From assembly GCA_002914845.1 (NCBI GenBank), contig JXTC01000298.1, forward strand, positions 140,287 through 204,286: a DNA stretch of 64,000 nt, given 5' to 3'. Shown in pieces: positions 47,346-60,500 of this stretch. Every line of letters begins with the position of its first letter. The first letter of the stretch is position 1. The notes below the pieces were generated by a model, which made no database searches, was not told the DNA's origin, and was given only the letters and a program-made list of their open reading frames with translations. This DNA comes from Trema orientale (taxonomy: Eukaryota; Streptophyta; Magnoliopsida; Rosales; Cannabaceae). The translations under genes and the position numbers were made by a program.

Positions 47346-49617
47346 TACTACAAGAAAACTGACTTTTTACTACTGGATTTTTAGCACCCAAAAATACTTA
47401 GTAGCAAAAATTCTCATTTTGCTACTATCTTTTAGTAGCCAAAAATATTGATAGAGTATAATATTGAAATGAGATCAAAATTTTTTGCTACTAAATATTT
47501 AGTAGAATAAAGTATTTTTTTACTACCAAATGTGAATTTGGTAGCAAAAGATAATAGTGCTAAAATTAAAATTTGGCGGGTTCATATGATATTTGTTACT
47601 AAAATTATTTGGTAGTAAAAAAAAATCTATTACTACCAAATATTTGGTAGTAGATAGACATAAAATATTTTGCAACCAAAATATTAGTAGCAAAAGATAT
47701 AAATTGCATTTGCTACTAGATTATTTGGCATCAAAATAAATACAAGACTTACGGCTACTACAAATTTTGTAGCAGAAATTTTTATATGTATTTATATATT
47801 TTTTCTCCACCAACAAATCATGTTGCAAAAAGTACTTATACTTTCTAGCATCAAAAATTTTTAGCAGAAAATACTGTTAAAGTTAGTAAGTAAAAATTTT
47901 ATTGAGGTAATGCATCAAGTAAATTAATTATATCCATTATTGAAATAACTTTTTTATTTTTTTGAGAAGATGGAAATAAATTTTTTTAAAGTAGAGAAAT
48001 AAGCTTTTTGAAAACACTTTAAATATGTTACTTTAAATCTATCACATTTACTTTAAATCTCAAATGTGAAAACACTTTTTATAGTTTTACACGTAAACTA
48101 TTTATCTTTTTTTTTCAAAAAAATAAAAGAAAGATTACAGTTTTTAGCTTTTTTTTAAAAAAAATAGTTGTTAATCTATTTAAAAATTCAAAGTAATTAG
48201 TTCAAGGCGTTAATCGTTTTTTTTTTTCAAATTCAAACTCAATGTCTTTTTTTATTTTTTTGGGCAGTAAAAGAACTAAATGTATCTAATGTTCTATAAT
48301 TAAGGGACTAAACATGTAGAGGAAATGAAAAACTAAAATTTCACATTTAAAGTTAAATTTAGAATTAGATAAGTCCTAAAATTGCTCCAGCCTCAATTCT
48401 ATATCCCTAACTTCCACGACTTTATGCAAAAAAATCAAAAATTTAGAATTTAAAAATTTACTCCATGATGTAATGAATTTTTAACTGCCACTCTCCACTA
48501 TCTTTTCCTTGGAAATGTATAGCTCTCTCACTTTTATTCACTCTTCAAATTTTCCCTTATTCTACTTTTCCTCTCTACACGTTAAGTGTTCTTCTTTATC
48601 TCCTTTATCTATTTTGTTCTTTTCAAAGAAAAAAAAGTTCAATTGATAGTTGTTCTTCCACCTTAAATATTCACACCAATCTTGGGGTTGAATGTGATTT
48701 TCGTTTATGTTCTTATCACCATAGAAAATGAGCAAAGACAACCCTAGGATGCATTCGGAAGAAATAAAGAAGGAAATAGAGTTAATTGAAGCTGAAGAAT
48801 GAAGATATAATCAAGAAGAGAGATGCACAAACTATATCAAAGAGGCAGAAGAACTGGAACATAAAGTCGACGAGCGCAAAACTTGTTAATGGACCAAACT
48901 CTCTCAAAGATTTGTAGGATATTCATGTAGATTTCGAGACTTCAAACATCTTTTCTAAGAGTGGATCTTTTTTTTTAATTATTTCATTTTATTTTTGGTT
49001 TGGGCTTTGAAGCATTGTGATACTTTGATGCCTTTTTATGCAATTTTTGGTATATATAATTTCAATAATTTCTTGTTCGTGTATTTTTTATTTAATTATA
49101 ATTTATAGAGAATTCAACTAAAAAAATAACATGGAATTTCCTATTTAAAAGAAACAGAAAATAAATATTTCTTTGTTACATAATTTGATTTAAATTGAAT
49201 ATTATTTTAATGAAATTAATTATTAACATAATAAATATAACAATTTAGCTACCAAATATGACAATAATAGTGTAATTTTAGTTGTATTGGAAATTAAAAT
49301 ATTAGACTTTTTGCTACTAATTCAAAGAAATTTTGCTACTAAAATTTGGTAGCAAAAATTGGTTTTGATCACATTGGACACCAAACATTTATAATTCTTG
49401 CTACCAAATTTTAGACCTTATGCTACCAAATATTAGTAGCCGAATGTCAAGAGTTTTTGCTACAAATTATTTTTTGATAGCGAAATTCCTTTTGCTACGG
49501 GGTTATAGCTACTAACAGACTACTAATTTTTTTGGTAGCAAAATGATTATCTGCTACAAAAAACATACATTTATCTACCAAATTTTTTGTAGCTAAAAAG
49601 GTTTTTTCTTGTAAATG
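47346..49617. mobile_element. CACTA-like element with GTAGC-rich ends
   Basis: The left end TACTACAAGAAAACTGACTTTTTAC and right end GTAGCTAAAAAGGTTTTTTCTTGTAAATG are imperfect inverted copies of a CACTACAAGAAAA-type terminus. The outer 500-600 bp on each side hold many TTTGGTAGCAAAA / TTTTGCTACTAAA motifs in both orientations, like CACTA subterminal motifs. The interior is AT-rich, with one short coding-like piece at 48728-48950 (MSKDNPRMHSEEIKKEIELIEAEE, then a stop). No transposase. No 3-bp target duplication was found, so the ends are approximate. Confidence 0.65.
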
Positions 49618-49656
49618 CATGCTTCTTTTAGAAATCCTATAAGTTGTTTATAAATA

Positions 49657-49885
49657 AGGGCACCAATCCAGTAGGTATTTTTTTTTTACTATTTATAAGT
49701 ATTGTTTTGTTTAATTAAAATCCATCACGCACATTTTTTCATGGTAAAAGATGGGGACAGAGAGAAAAAAAGTATTAAATAATGTGTATTTATTGTTATT
49801 ATTTTTTTTCTAACTACTCAAATTATGGTAGCCATTAGATAATATGACCCAACGACTAAAAAAAACACCTACTAGATTATGACCC
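49657..49885. mobile_element. hAT-like MITE family A, copy 3 with 8-bp TSD
   Basis: A 229-bp non-coding element starting AGGGCACCAATCCAGTAGG and ending CCTACTAGATTATGACCC. It is flanked by perfect 8-bp duplications TATAAATA (49649-49656 and 49886-49893). An 8-bp duplication and GGG-type inverted ends point to the hAT superfamily. It matches copies 1 and 2 internally. Confidence 0.9.
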
Positions 49886-49909
49886 TATAAATACATGTGT
49901 ATGATATAG

Positions 49910-50060
49910 AGTTAGTAAGGGAAGAGAATTTCCCCCTTCAAGTGCCCACTATCTGGGATTTCAGTCTTAGGTTCGAGTCACACAGGGGGAAGGCATAAAA
50001 ACTTATTATCCCTAATGAGGTGGGGTGGGGTGGGATAGGGATTAAGTAGTAATAGGTATT
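49910..50060 (+). repeat. possible tRNA-derived SINE head
   Basis: GGTTCGAGTC (about 49972) matches a pol III B box and is followed by ACACAGGGGG and G-rich sequence. No convincing A box or poly-A/T tail is seen. Weak call. Confidence 0.25.
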
Positions 50061-51436
50061 TTTCTTTAATTTATAATAAGTGGAGGTCATTTGTAAAGCC
50101 CCATTTTTAAAAATTATACATATGATAAAAAAAATTTCTCTAATTTGCCCCTACTAAAATACCATTTTTTACAACTATGTCTCAATATTAAAGGTAAATT
50201 TTCACATTTACTAGACCTTAAAACTCACTTATGAAAGTGAAGCAATCTCCCAAAAAATAAAAATAAAAAAATCAGTTTTTTTCAGAAAAATCATCCACGA
50301 TATGTGTTCTAGAGTTTATTACCTTATTCTCATTTGGGTCAATACTATTATAAAATTTAAGTTATTTTTTTACGTTGTTTGTATATTAAAAGTCACGCTC
50401 TTACTGTAAATAAGTCATAAATACTACAACAGCTTTCTAATATACACTCTTGCACCCTATGGATGAAAGGGCATGTTCGGTGCATTATCGCACATCCAAA
50501 ATATCCAAAGGAACATAATTTTTGAGTTCTCCTCGCATGTACACATTGGCCCGAGGAGTTGTAGGAGCCTTTCGTTTTTGATTCATGTCTTTTTATAATT
50601 CTTACAAGGAGCCCTTCATTTTAATTTGGCTCATGTTATTTTCGTGTTTCCTTTTTTTTTTTTTTTTTGAATGAATTTTCATGTTTCTTTTGAATGAATT
50701 TTCGGGTTTCTTTTGGATCACTGGATTGGAGATGAATAGTCGGACATGTCTGTTGCACATCCTCAAGAAAAGTTGTCAGAAAACTTTCGTTTGTGGCTAT
50801 GTTTTTATATGAACATATATAGTTGCAATCCAACGGACATGTCTGTTAATCAACAAATGTCTAAGTTGACACACCCTCTTCCAGAATATTGAGTGTGTAT
50901 TCAAGAAAACACAAAAGTTTGGCTTTCAAATACAATTTTTGTGTGTTCCAAAACTTAAACAAGATTATTATATTTGTTGAATTTCACAGGTGTTGTGCAT
51001 AGTAACTTGGGAGAGGTTATTTGCCATGTTAATTCATTACGAAATTCAATTGAATGAGGACAAATAACACCGTTAAAAAGAAAAAGGGGAAAAAAAAAAT
51101 CCTTACAATATAAATCCACACATACTGCCTTCAATTATTTGCCCGGTCCCGCTGTCCCTTGATCTTCCACATAAAATGGATGAGCAACGTATGTCTCTAG
51201 GCCCTGGCTTTCTCCAAATCACGTCCAGCGTTCACATTCCCATTTAAGAGAAATAATTAAACAATCGATGCCATGACGTTGACATACTCGATCGTGTAAG
51301 TATAATATTTATTATTTCTACATGACTTTATATGAATTCACGTTTCGTAGTACGTAATTTCTCTTCTTCTTCTTCTTCTTTTTCTCTATTTTTTTTTTCT
51401 TCTTTTTTTGGCGCATAATGAGAACGTAGAAAGTTG

Positions 51437-51472
<36 letters not shown>

Positions 51473-54400
51473 TAATGAAAAGGAAACGTAGGGAGCTGAA
51501 ACCATTATTAATTAATACGGATTGGCCTAGTTAGCTAGCTAGATTTTTAATATTTCTGCCTTAGATTTTGGGTTAACTTGGTCAGCAGACTAATTATTTG
51601 ACTTCCGCTAGACCATTTACACTGTTTTACAGTACTTGTACTACTCTAGCATTTGATGCATTGTGTTGAAGATAGATGAGGGAGAGTGTGAATGTGGAAG
51701 AAGAAAATCTAACGCCAAACATCAAACCAGTTCATGCTCTCCCTACTCCAAATTGAACGCAAATGACTTTGTTACATACTACAAGAATGAAATCAACGTA
51801 ATATTGCTAGCAACATTTGACTCAGGTATCCTAATTTGTATGTCTTCTCAATTATTGTATCGCGGATTGTGAAAAGTAGGAAATTCATGTGAGTCAAATG
51901 ATTCCAACGACCATTAATCGCGTTGCTACTTGCATATTCACCATAATCAAAATTCAACAATTTACTAACTTTAACCAAACAACTAATTACCCACACGAGA
52001 ATATCTTCTAAGTAACTGGAAACTTGTATGGACATGGACCTTGTCATAAAAGGAGACAGGGTTTGTCCCCTAGGCGTCTGGTCCAAAAATTTGGATATTT
52101 TTATTATTAATAGAAACCCATGTGTAAATTTTTGAAGAGATACACAAATTAGAAGTCAAAAACTTGAAGAATCCTTGTGTTCACAAGTATTTTCTTTTCC
52201 TTCTCTTGCAATGAAATTTGGATAAAAAAAAGTGATTCCCTTGACCTAGTCAAGCCAAAATTCTGCATTATGTATATGGCTATTTTCCGTTAACACATAA
52301 GCTAGTGAGGAATTCTACTAATTCAACCCGTACTTTGCCACATATTTATGAATTGAGAAATTGTACGATCTCGTTCGAGCTCTCGTTTCTGTTATATATA
52401 TGTATTCTAATCCTCTTTCAAACTCTAAAAACTACTTTAAACCCTTTGAAAAAAGAAAAATAGTTCGTATTATCCCAAATGATATAAAAGCACCCGCTAA
52501 TAACTAAAGTAACCAAAATGAACAATTTAAGAAAAAAATAATAATAAAGAAAAAGGGGAAAGAAAAAAAAGCACCTCAATATGCACATCCCATCCCTCCC
52601 ACCCTTTTGATCATGTGTCACTTTAATTCCATTTCTTTCTTTCCTTTTGCTCTTTACAACCATGATCTTATTATACACATTCTCCTTTCTATGATAAATC
52701 ATCTGATTTAAATTAGGGTCAGAGATCAAGGTAGAGCAAGCATTAAAGAAAAAGAAAGACATAGAAAACCCAAAGATTAAGCATTAAAATAGAATTAAAA
52801 TGAAAACTTAAAACTTGAATAAAAGTTGAAATAGATCATTTAAGTGTTCTTTAACTTGAAAACCAAATTTATTCTNNNNNNCGCCTATTTAATCACCAAT
52901 TCTCCCAACTTAAGCTTTTAATTTTTAAATTTTACATATGAATTTTAAAAAAATTCAAGTGATATGCTCATACACCCCCTCTTTGATAATTAAAATTCTA
53001 ACTACTCCCTAATTTTGTACATAAAAATCTAATTAACTATTGAATAACTACATTATTTTTTCCCTTTTTATAAAGATAGAACTTGGCTAAAAAATTTTCA
53101 AAGAAACAATATTTTTCTTTTTCTATCTTAATAGTATGTCTCCACTCAAAAATTTTCTGGCTCCACCACTGGATACATATATACTATTCTGAGAACATGA
53201 TGGGATAAAATTTATTCATTATATCACTAATATACACGTAGACATTCAGTATATATATACTAGTATTGGGCACGCGCCCCATAGGAAAATTCTTTTTAAA
53301 AAATTTAAATATTTCAAAACAAATAAATTGAATTATTAAATTAGCCTTACTTTATTGAACTTTAAAGCAAAGAAAAATGTTATAAAAGGAAAGCAGAATG
53401 TTTATTCAGCTTATTATATATAAAAAGACATATAACTACACACTAAATCTCAATACGAAGATCATCATTCATTGGCGCGCGTAGCTATATACGAAGTCAA
53501 TGAAAAGCCCAAAACATGGCTCATATGTTTTGATTTTGGTTTGGGAGTTTTTCGTCCGGCAATCTAACGGGTTGACATTTTTTTTTTCCCCCTTAATGAA
53601 CTAACAAGTTGAAATCTTTTGCAGACCTACTAATTAATTCAAGGACTTTGTTTTATTGGTTTCTTTATATTATTATTACTTTGGTTTTGACCATTAACGT
53701 AGAAGAGAGCTTAAAAGTTATTATTAACTTTTGACAAATATTGCTTTGAAAGTTTGTCAGGCAGCTGCAATTGAACTTGAGGTTTGAATTAATAGGCTTT
53801 GGTAAGTGGCAATAATTATGTAATAGGTCCAATTGTTAATTAACAGTGAATAAAGATTAATGATATGTACATAAATATGCTTTAAGCTTAATGTAGCGAA
53901 TATGCTTTTCAGAGTATGTAGTGAGCGTCAACGAACTGGTGCGCATGTCATCAGCTCACAGCACATCCTTACAATTCCATGAAAAAAAAAAAAAAAAAAA
54001 ANTTTTTTTTTCTTTTGAGGGGACAAATGTTGAGTTTTCTCTTCACCAATAGAAATAATTTTTTTCTCAATTTCGAATGTCTTTGTTTCCATGAAAAAAA
54101 CCTCAATGCATTAAAACATTACCAGTTTAAAGGTTTAGATTTTCAAATTTACTCACCGAAGCAGGTACGGAGCTACATTTAATGCCCCCGAGTTTCTAAA
54201 AATTTGGTTTTTGGCCTGTATATTTTCCGAAATTTTAATTGTGTCCCTCAGTTGTCACCCCTAAATTTTGTAAATTTAAATTCTATCTATATATTTTCTG
54301 GAAAAAAATTTTAATTATGCCCCTCATTTGCCTCATTTAATTTTGTGATTTTAAATTTTATCTATACTATTTTCCATACTCAATGTACTTTTTTGGCCCT

Positions 54401-54685
54401 CTCATTAAATTATATTTTCAATCCTATATATGTTGGTTTATGTTGACCATGGTTGTTCAAAATTACCACTTTTTAAGTTTTCATGACTCAAACAACAAAA
54501 TTATTTTTCACGAGATGAGATTTACGATATTTTGTCTTTTAGTGTTATTAAAATAAATTCATTGCAATCACGGGTAATATTTATTCAAAAAAGTATATTT
54601 ATGGTTAATAATATTTAATATTATTGCTGACATAAATATGATGTGGTTAAAGATTTATTAACTATGACATATGACTAAAATGACA
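50061..54685. other. AT-rich intergenic with simple repeats and gaps
   Basis: It contains a (CTT)n run at 51361-51380, (TTA)n at about 51437-51473, N gaps at 52876-52881 and 54002 (the latter between an A-run and a T-run), and long A/T runs. Short open frames on both strands show no family resemblance. No gene is supported. Confidence 0.55.
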
Positions 54686-54689
54686 TGGT

Positions 54690-55013
54690 ATACTTATCCA
54701 ATTGAGAAGTGCAAATTTCATTTTACGGAACTCGAAGTTTGGAATTCAGTTGTCCTTTTCTTCAGCACTGAAGCCTCGTGGTCTACGACATGTTTGGAAT
54801 TGCGGTTGCTGTTTGACAACTATTGGATCAAAGCATCTCAAAATTGGGCCACTAGCATGCATCTGAGTGCCCTTGTCATTTTGGAAGGATGACAAGCTCT
54901 TATTGGACACTAGAGACGGGCAAGTTATATCATATAACCTTTATAGTGAAAAGCTTAGGAAAGTTTCCCTTCTTGGGGCTGTGTTTCCGAGGTTTATTTG
55001 GTATACTGAATAA
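54690..55013 (+). pseudogene. F-box protein (F-box-associated domain) fragment
   Basis: The first piece starts MTWYTYP and includes WIKASQNWATSMHLSALV. After a +1 shift the frame continues FWKDDKLLLDTRDGQVISYNLYSEKLRKVSLLG and stops at TAA after FIWYTE. This is the C-terminal F-box-associated domain pattern of plant F-box proteins (CPR1/At3g06240-type substrate receptors of SCF ubiquitin ligases). The F-box and most of the domain are missing. AT-rich sequence follows abruptly, so it is a truncated, frameshifted fragment. Confidence 0.6.
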
Positions 55014-55489
55014 AGAATTAAACAAAATATTATGTTTATTTACGCTTTTGTGTAATACTTTTTAATACAACATCAAAATTTAATAATACAGAAAGTATTA
55101 TCTAATAATAAAAAAATAGTTCTGTATCAGTATTATACTATACTATAACATTGATTCTCATCACTTTCAATCTCCTTAATTTCTCTCTCATCAGTTTCTC
55201 TTTCTCTATTTTCTCTCTCATCCCTTTCTCTTCCCTTCCTTTTCCCACATCACTTCATCATTTTAAAAAGAAGAACCCTCCAAAAAACTTTTAAAAAAAA
55301 AATTTTTCAAAAATTAAAATTAGAAAGTGATATTTTTGAAAAATAACTCTTGAAAAGTGGCGTTTTTCAAATAATATTTATCTAAATAATTTTTAAAAGT
55401 GACAACTTTCAAAAAAATTTAATGCAACATTTTAATACAATGCAATACAATATAATAAGACGTACTAAACGTGACTAAGAATCTAGTTT
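55014..55489. other. AT-rich intergenic between gene fragments
   Basis: Has a TC-rich run (about 55165-55250) and AATACAACAT / GCAACATTTTAATAC motifs near its ends. Possibly a small unclassified element. Confidence 0.3.
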
Positions 55490-55885
55490 CAGAAGAGAGT
55501 GTTGCTTGTTCTAGATATCCCTTCCTCTGTTTCTGGTTCATCTCACTCTAATCACTCTGCTGCAGCAGGTTTCAATCTTTTCCCCTTGCAGTCTACTTAT
55601 CAAGCTTCGCAGCAAAATCTATTACCTACATCATTACTTTGCCAAAACAACCAAGTCATTAACTCGGCTTTACCTATTGACTATAGACCTTCACATAGAC
55701 TTGCACACATTAAAACAGATACTGGTTCATAACTAGTATCTTCTGTTCCAACCGATTCCATCTTACCTTCTGACTCTTATTATCTTATCAATTATTTGTT
55801 TCAACCTCACCTTCTATTCACCGCACGATCACCAGATCCAATAGTGGCATCCATAAATCAAAATCCGTTCAAATTGTTAAAATAA
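55490..55885 (+). pseudogene. Ty1/copia integrase-RT linker fragment
   Basis: A serine/glutamine-rich open stretch (about 55499-55735) is followed, in another frame near 55822, by HRTITRSNSGIHKSK. This is the basic motif that plant copia polyproteins carry just before reverse transcriptase. No other copia domain adjoins. A short decayed fragment. Confidence 0.5.
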
Positions 55886-57026
55886 TACATGGCTCCGTAT
55901 ATGCGCAATCAAGTGTTTACATGAGCAAGGGCGGAGGGAGGAGGGACCAGTGGAGGTATATACTCCCACTGGATTTTGGGAAAATTATGTTTTACATGTA
56001 TTAGAAAAAAGAAAAAATTTGTGCCTTCACTCAAAATTGGCCGAAACAGTTCTATATCCCCGCTGAAAATTGGCCAAAATTATACTTACGATTCTAATTA
56101 TGCCATTATATCCCTACTGAATAAACTTGTTGGATCCGTTCCTGTACATGAGAACATATTAACTAAAAGTCTATAATAATAGTCATATCCATACATACGG
56201 ATATTATATATCCATACATCATTTTCTGACGCTCATAACTCTGGCGGAGTGATAAGCTCTGACGTATAATCAGATTAACATTTAATGCCACATTGATGAA
56301 ACAAAGAAAAATGATGTCACATGAGAAATAGAAGATATGTTTACTGATTTTTAATAGAGAATAAAAAGAATGAGGAGAACAAAAAGTATTGACATTTCAT
56401 GTGTTCACATTCTAGTTAGAAATTTATGAAAGAAAATCTTAACAGTCTCCATTTATTATTTCTTATTCCCCTCTACTAGTTTTTCACTTATTTCCTCGAT
56501 TCATTTGATTATGGATTAGTAGTCATGGCCAAAATGTGACGTCACCATTTACATCTTTGTGTGGTAACCAAAAGCTAGCTGAGCTTCTCAACAAGAAATT
56601 GACACATGGACATTATGGAAGTATATCGACTGAAAACTCACATTTGTGCTTATAGTTTATTTATAGTATGTATAGGTGTAGCCTATCCGGTTATCCCTTA
56701 TGCATGCACACATTAACTATACCACGTGATACATACTGATATGGAGAGAGAATTCAAATGATCTAATGCATATTCTGCCCAACACATTAATGGCAGTACT
56801 TATTTGCAAGCGAACAATCCATTAGGCGACTAGAAGAGACCTAGAAAAGTACATTATTTGGCACATACTCTGGTTTACTTTTCCTGCATTTTCCAAGTGC
56901 GAGAATCATGCTTTTGCGGTAGACCAATAAACTAGTGTATGGATATATGACTCAATAAACTCCCGTAGTCACGTTTCTCCAAAGTAATAACCAAATCAGC
57001 TCTTGCTATGGATTTTGGATTGAAAA

Positions 57027-57072
<46 letters not shown>

Positions 57073-57585
57073 TAAAGTCCAACAAATTGACTAAAATATC
57101 TCCTCTTAGGAAAACAGTGAGTTTCCACACAATGAAATGAAACTGTAAACTAGCAGTAGATACAGCTTAATTAAGAGCTTATACATCATCAAGTGAAGTT
57201 AAACATACTCAAAAAATAAAAATAAAAATGTAGACATGATAAATAACATGGCAGTTTTGGCAACTTAAATGGTTGAAAGTTCTCCAAGTAAAAGAGTGAA
57301 ATAATTTGGTAGTAAGAGTGTTGCTAAAAGCAGAACTTACTCACATTTCATGGGCAAACATATTTACAGCTTTACAATAGCAAAACCAAGCAGAAAACCT
57401 TGAATTCCTGGCCTCACAAATGCGCTTATAACACAGATTTACATTATGAAAACAAGAATTGAGAAATACAGTTTAACATGAAACTGAAATTGAAACAGGA
57501 TTACAGTAAAACAAACCAAAAGGCAAAGGTGGAAATAGGCTCTCTTCATGTTTGCTTATTAAGCCTACACAGTCAACTGTAAGGA
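55886..57585. other. intergenic plus 3' flank of TPS gene
   Basis: Includes a 40-bp (TA)n run at 57030-57069. The part nearest 57585 is probably 3' UTR of the TPS gene. No other gene seen. Confidence 0.55.
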
Positions 57586-60500
57586 TCAAAACAATGCAGA
57601 TAATATCTGGTCTGAAACAGATGCTAGACCCTGCATTAACCTTACTATTTCAACAGTGTCGTCGAGATAGTACTTGGCCTTGCTCGGCTTTTTACCCACT
57701 GTGCAGGCAAAGACTTCTGCACCAGTGGCGATGGATGGGCCTGCTGTGGCACTCGATATAACCTCAAACATGTCTTCATCCGATCGATCATCGCCTATGC
57801 ACAGAACAAAATCTGGGGTTATTCCCCAATCTTGCATTGCGGAAAGTAGTCGTTTGGCCACTAGTCCTTTGCTTACACCCTGCATTTAGGCAAGGATATT
57901 AAAAGATTGTTTGGGAAATAGTAAACCATATCCGATCAGCCAATTTGGAGCAGGTTCCGACCAAAAATAAATAAATAAAATAAAATTCCCCACTTTGGAA
58001 AATTCTCATGCAAAGACAACAAGGGGGTGCCTGTTGGTTTTTGAACAGTTCCAAACTAATCCAAGGGCATAAACCAAGCAGGTTGAAGTACAAACGACTA
58101 CCTTAAAAAAAAAATAACATTTAACATTGTGAAGAACAAATTATCATACTAAATGGATCATATCTATAGCTGTGTTACCACGTTTTACACAAATTCAACT
58201 GCATATATGATAACCTGCTTTTATTATTTTATTTATTTATTTTTTGATAAGATACCTATTTTCGTCTCCCCTGGAACTCGATCCCATGACCCAACCCTCA
58301 CACTCACACACACTCCAGAGTCCCAGACCAATTGAGCTAGCCCCAATTGGATACTCTTTTTATTTATTTCTTCTTGATTACTCTTTCTTTTTTTCGCTGG
58401 TAAGTGTATAACTACATCTCCAGAATTTATAAGACACTAAAAATTCGAAAGGAAGATAGGATTCAAACCTGTGGCTTAACCTCCACGGTGTTCTGCCCAC
58501 TTTTGACAGTAACTGGTTCATTGGCAAGAACACTTTCAAGATGATCTAGAAGTTCCTTAGCTTGACATGATCCAAAGTCAGGATCTGCATCCTCATAGCA
58601 CCACAAAAGTGTAGCTTCCTTATCTTCGATGGTGGATCCGTCGGTTGCTTCAGTGTAAAGCCTCATCACTGGCTCTGCAATCTGCTTCCAACTACAATCG
58701 GCAACTGGTAAACATGTTTCCCATTCAGCGTCTCGCTCCATCCTGAAATTATTATACAGTTCTTAGTTCCAAACAGAGCTCGCATTTCTGTAAAAGCTGA
58801 AAATGTTCACATCACTGAATTTAATTACTTCACCTAAGGAAGTAGCCATGCTCAGCACCAATTCCCAGCTTCTCACAAGGAGAGAACCATTCAGCGAGTT
58901 TCTCTCTACTCCTAGCACTGACAATGAAAACCTTGTTGTTCTTGTCTCTGCACAAGCTAGTTAAGATATCGATGCACTTTGAGGACGGACTCTTATCAAT
59001 TGAACCCTGAGGGATTAAGGCACCATCATAATCCAGAAGGATTGCCCTTGTTGTTGTCCTTTTATAAGCTGATACTATGTTCTCCATTAATAGCTTTTTA
59101 AAGCTTGGATCCAGCGCCACAACTCTGAAACCCAACCCAAACCCGATACCCCAGCACCTCCGCCGCACATGATCCCTACAAGTCCTCTCCAAATCCATTA
59201 GGAAACTACGAGCCCAGTATCCAACATCGTGGGTACTGACATATTTATAATGCTTCTCGTGACGAAGCTGTTTTTCAGGCTCCGCCATCTCTAAGGCACA
59301 ATTCATGGCGTCTGCTACAGCATCAGTGTTCCAGGGATTTACACGAATTGCTCCACTCAACGAGGGGGAGCAGCCAATAAACTCTGAGACAACTAACATA
59401 CTCTTCTTGGGGGTGGATGGTTCCAAGCCCAAAACCTTATCCAGTTTCTCATTTCCTTGGCGACTAATTACGTATTCATACGGTATAAGATTCATCCCAT
59501 CCCTGACAGCAGTGACCAAGCAACACTCAGCAACCACATAGTATGCTATTCTCTCATAAAACTTAAGTGGCTCACTAATCAAAACAACGGGTTCATATCC
59601 AGGTTTCCCAAATGTTTCATTAATACGCTTTACAGTCGAGTACGTCTCGGCCTGAACTTCTTTCACATCTTTTCCACGGCCACGTGCTGGATTAGCTATC
59701 TGCACCAACACTACCTTCCCCAGCCACTCAGGGTTCTGCTGAAGCAGCTGCTCCATTGCCAAAAGCTTCAAACTTATACCTTTAAATATATCCATGTCAT
59801 CAACCCCAAGTAACATTATTCTGCCCTGATCGGTAAACTCTCTGATAAGCTCAGCAACTTTGGCCTCAGTCTCCCTGAGGCTCAGGACATGCTGCAGCTG
59901 ACCCATGTGTATTCCAACGGGAAGAATCTTTATACCAACCGTCCGACCATAGTACTCAAGGCCTATGTAACCCCGCTTGGATTCATAGGAAAGACCAAGC
60001 ATTCGACTACAGCAGGAGAGGAAATGCCGCGCATAATCAAATGTATGGAAACCAATTAAATCTGAATTCAAAAGGGCACGCAAAATCTCTTCCCTGATTG
60101 GCAATGTCTTGTAAATTTCAGAGGAGGGAAACGGGCTATGGAGAAAAAACCCGAGTTTCACACGATTAAACCTCTTCCTCAAGAAAGTTGGCAGCACCAT
60201 GAGATGATAATCATGTACCCAAACAAAATCATCTTCTGGGTTGATCACTTCCATAATCCTATCCGCAAATATCTTATTGACTGACACATATGCTTGCCAT
60301 AGTGACCGGTTAAACCTCCCTCCAAGGTCCGGTGAGAGGGGAAGCATGTAATGAAACAGAGGCCATAGTTGTTGCTTGCAAAATCCATGATAATACCGGC
60401 TGAAAAGATCCGGCGGAAGGAAGGTAGGAACACATCTAAAACTCTCTAAGAGTATTTGGGACACCTCATCTTGTTCATTGGGGTGAATTTCTTCCTTTAG

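Noticed and set aside
49657..49885. MITE as a microRNA gene
   Set aside because: Only the ends are inverted; there is no long hairpin stem.
51793..52086. 97-codon - strand frame
   Set aside because: No motif or neighbouring exons; composition matches intergenic DNA.
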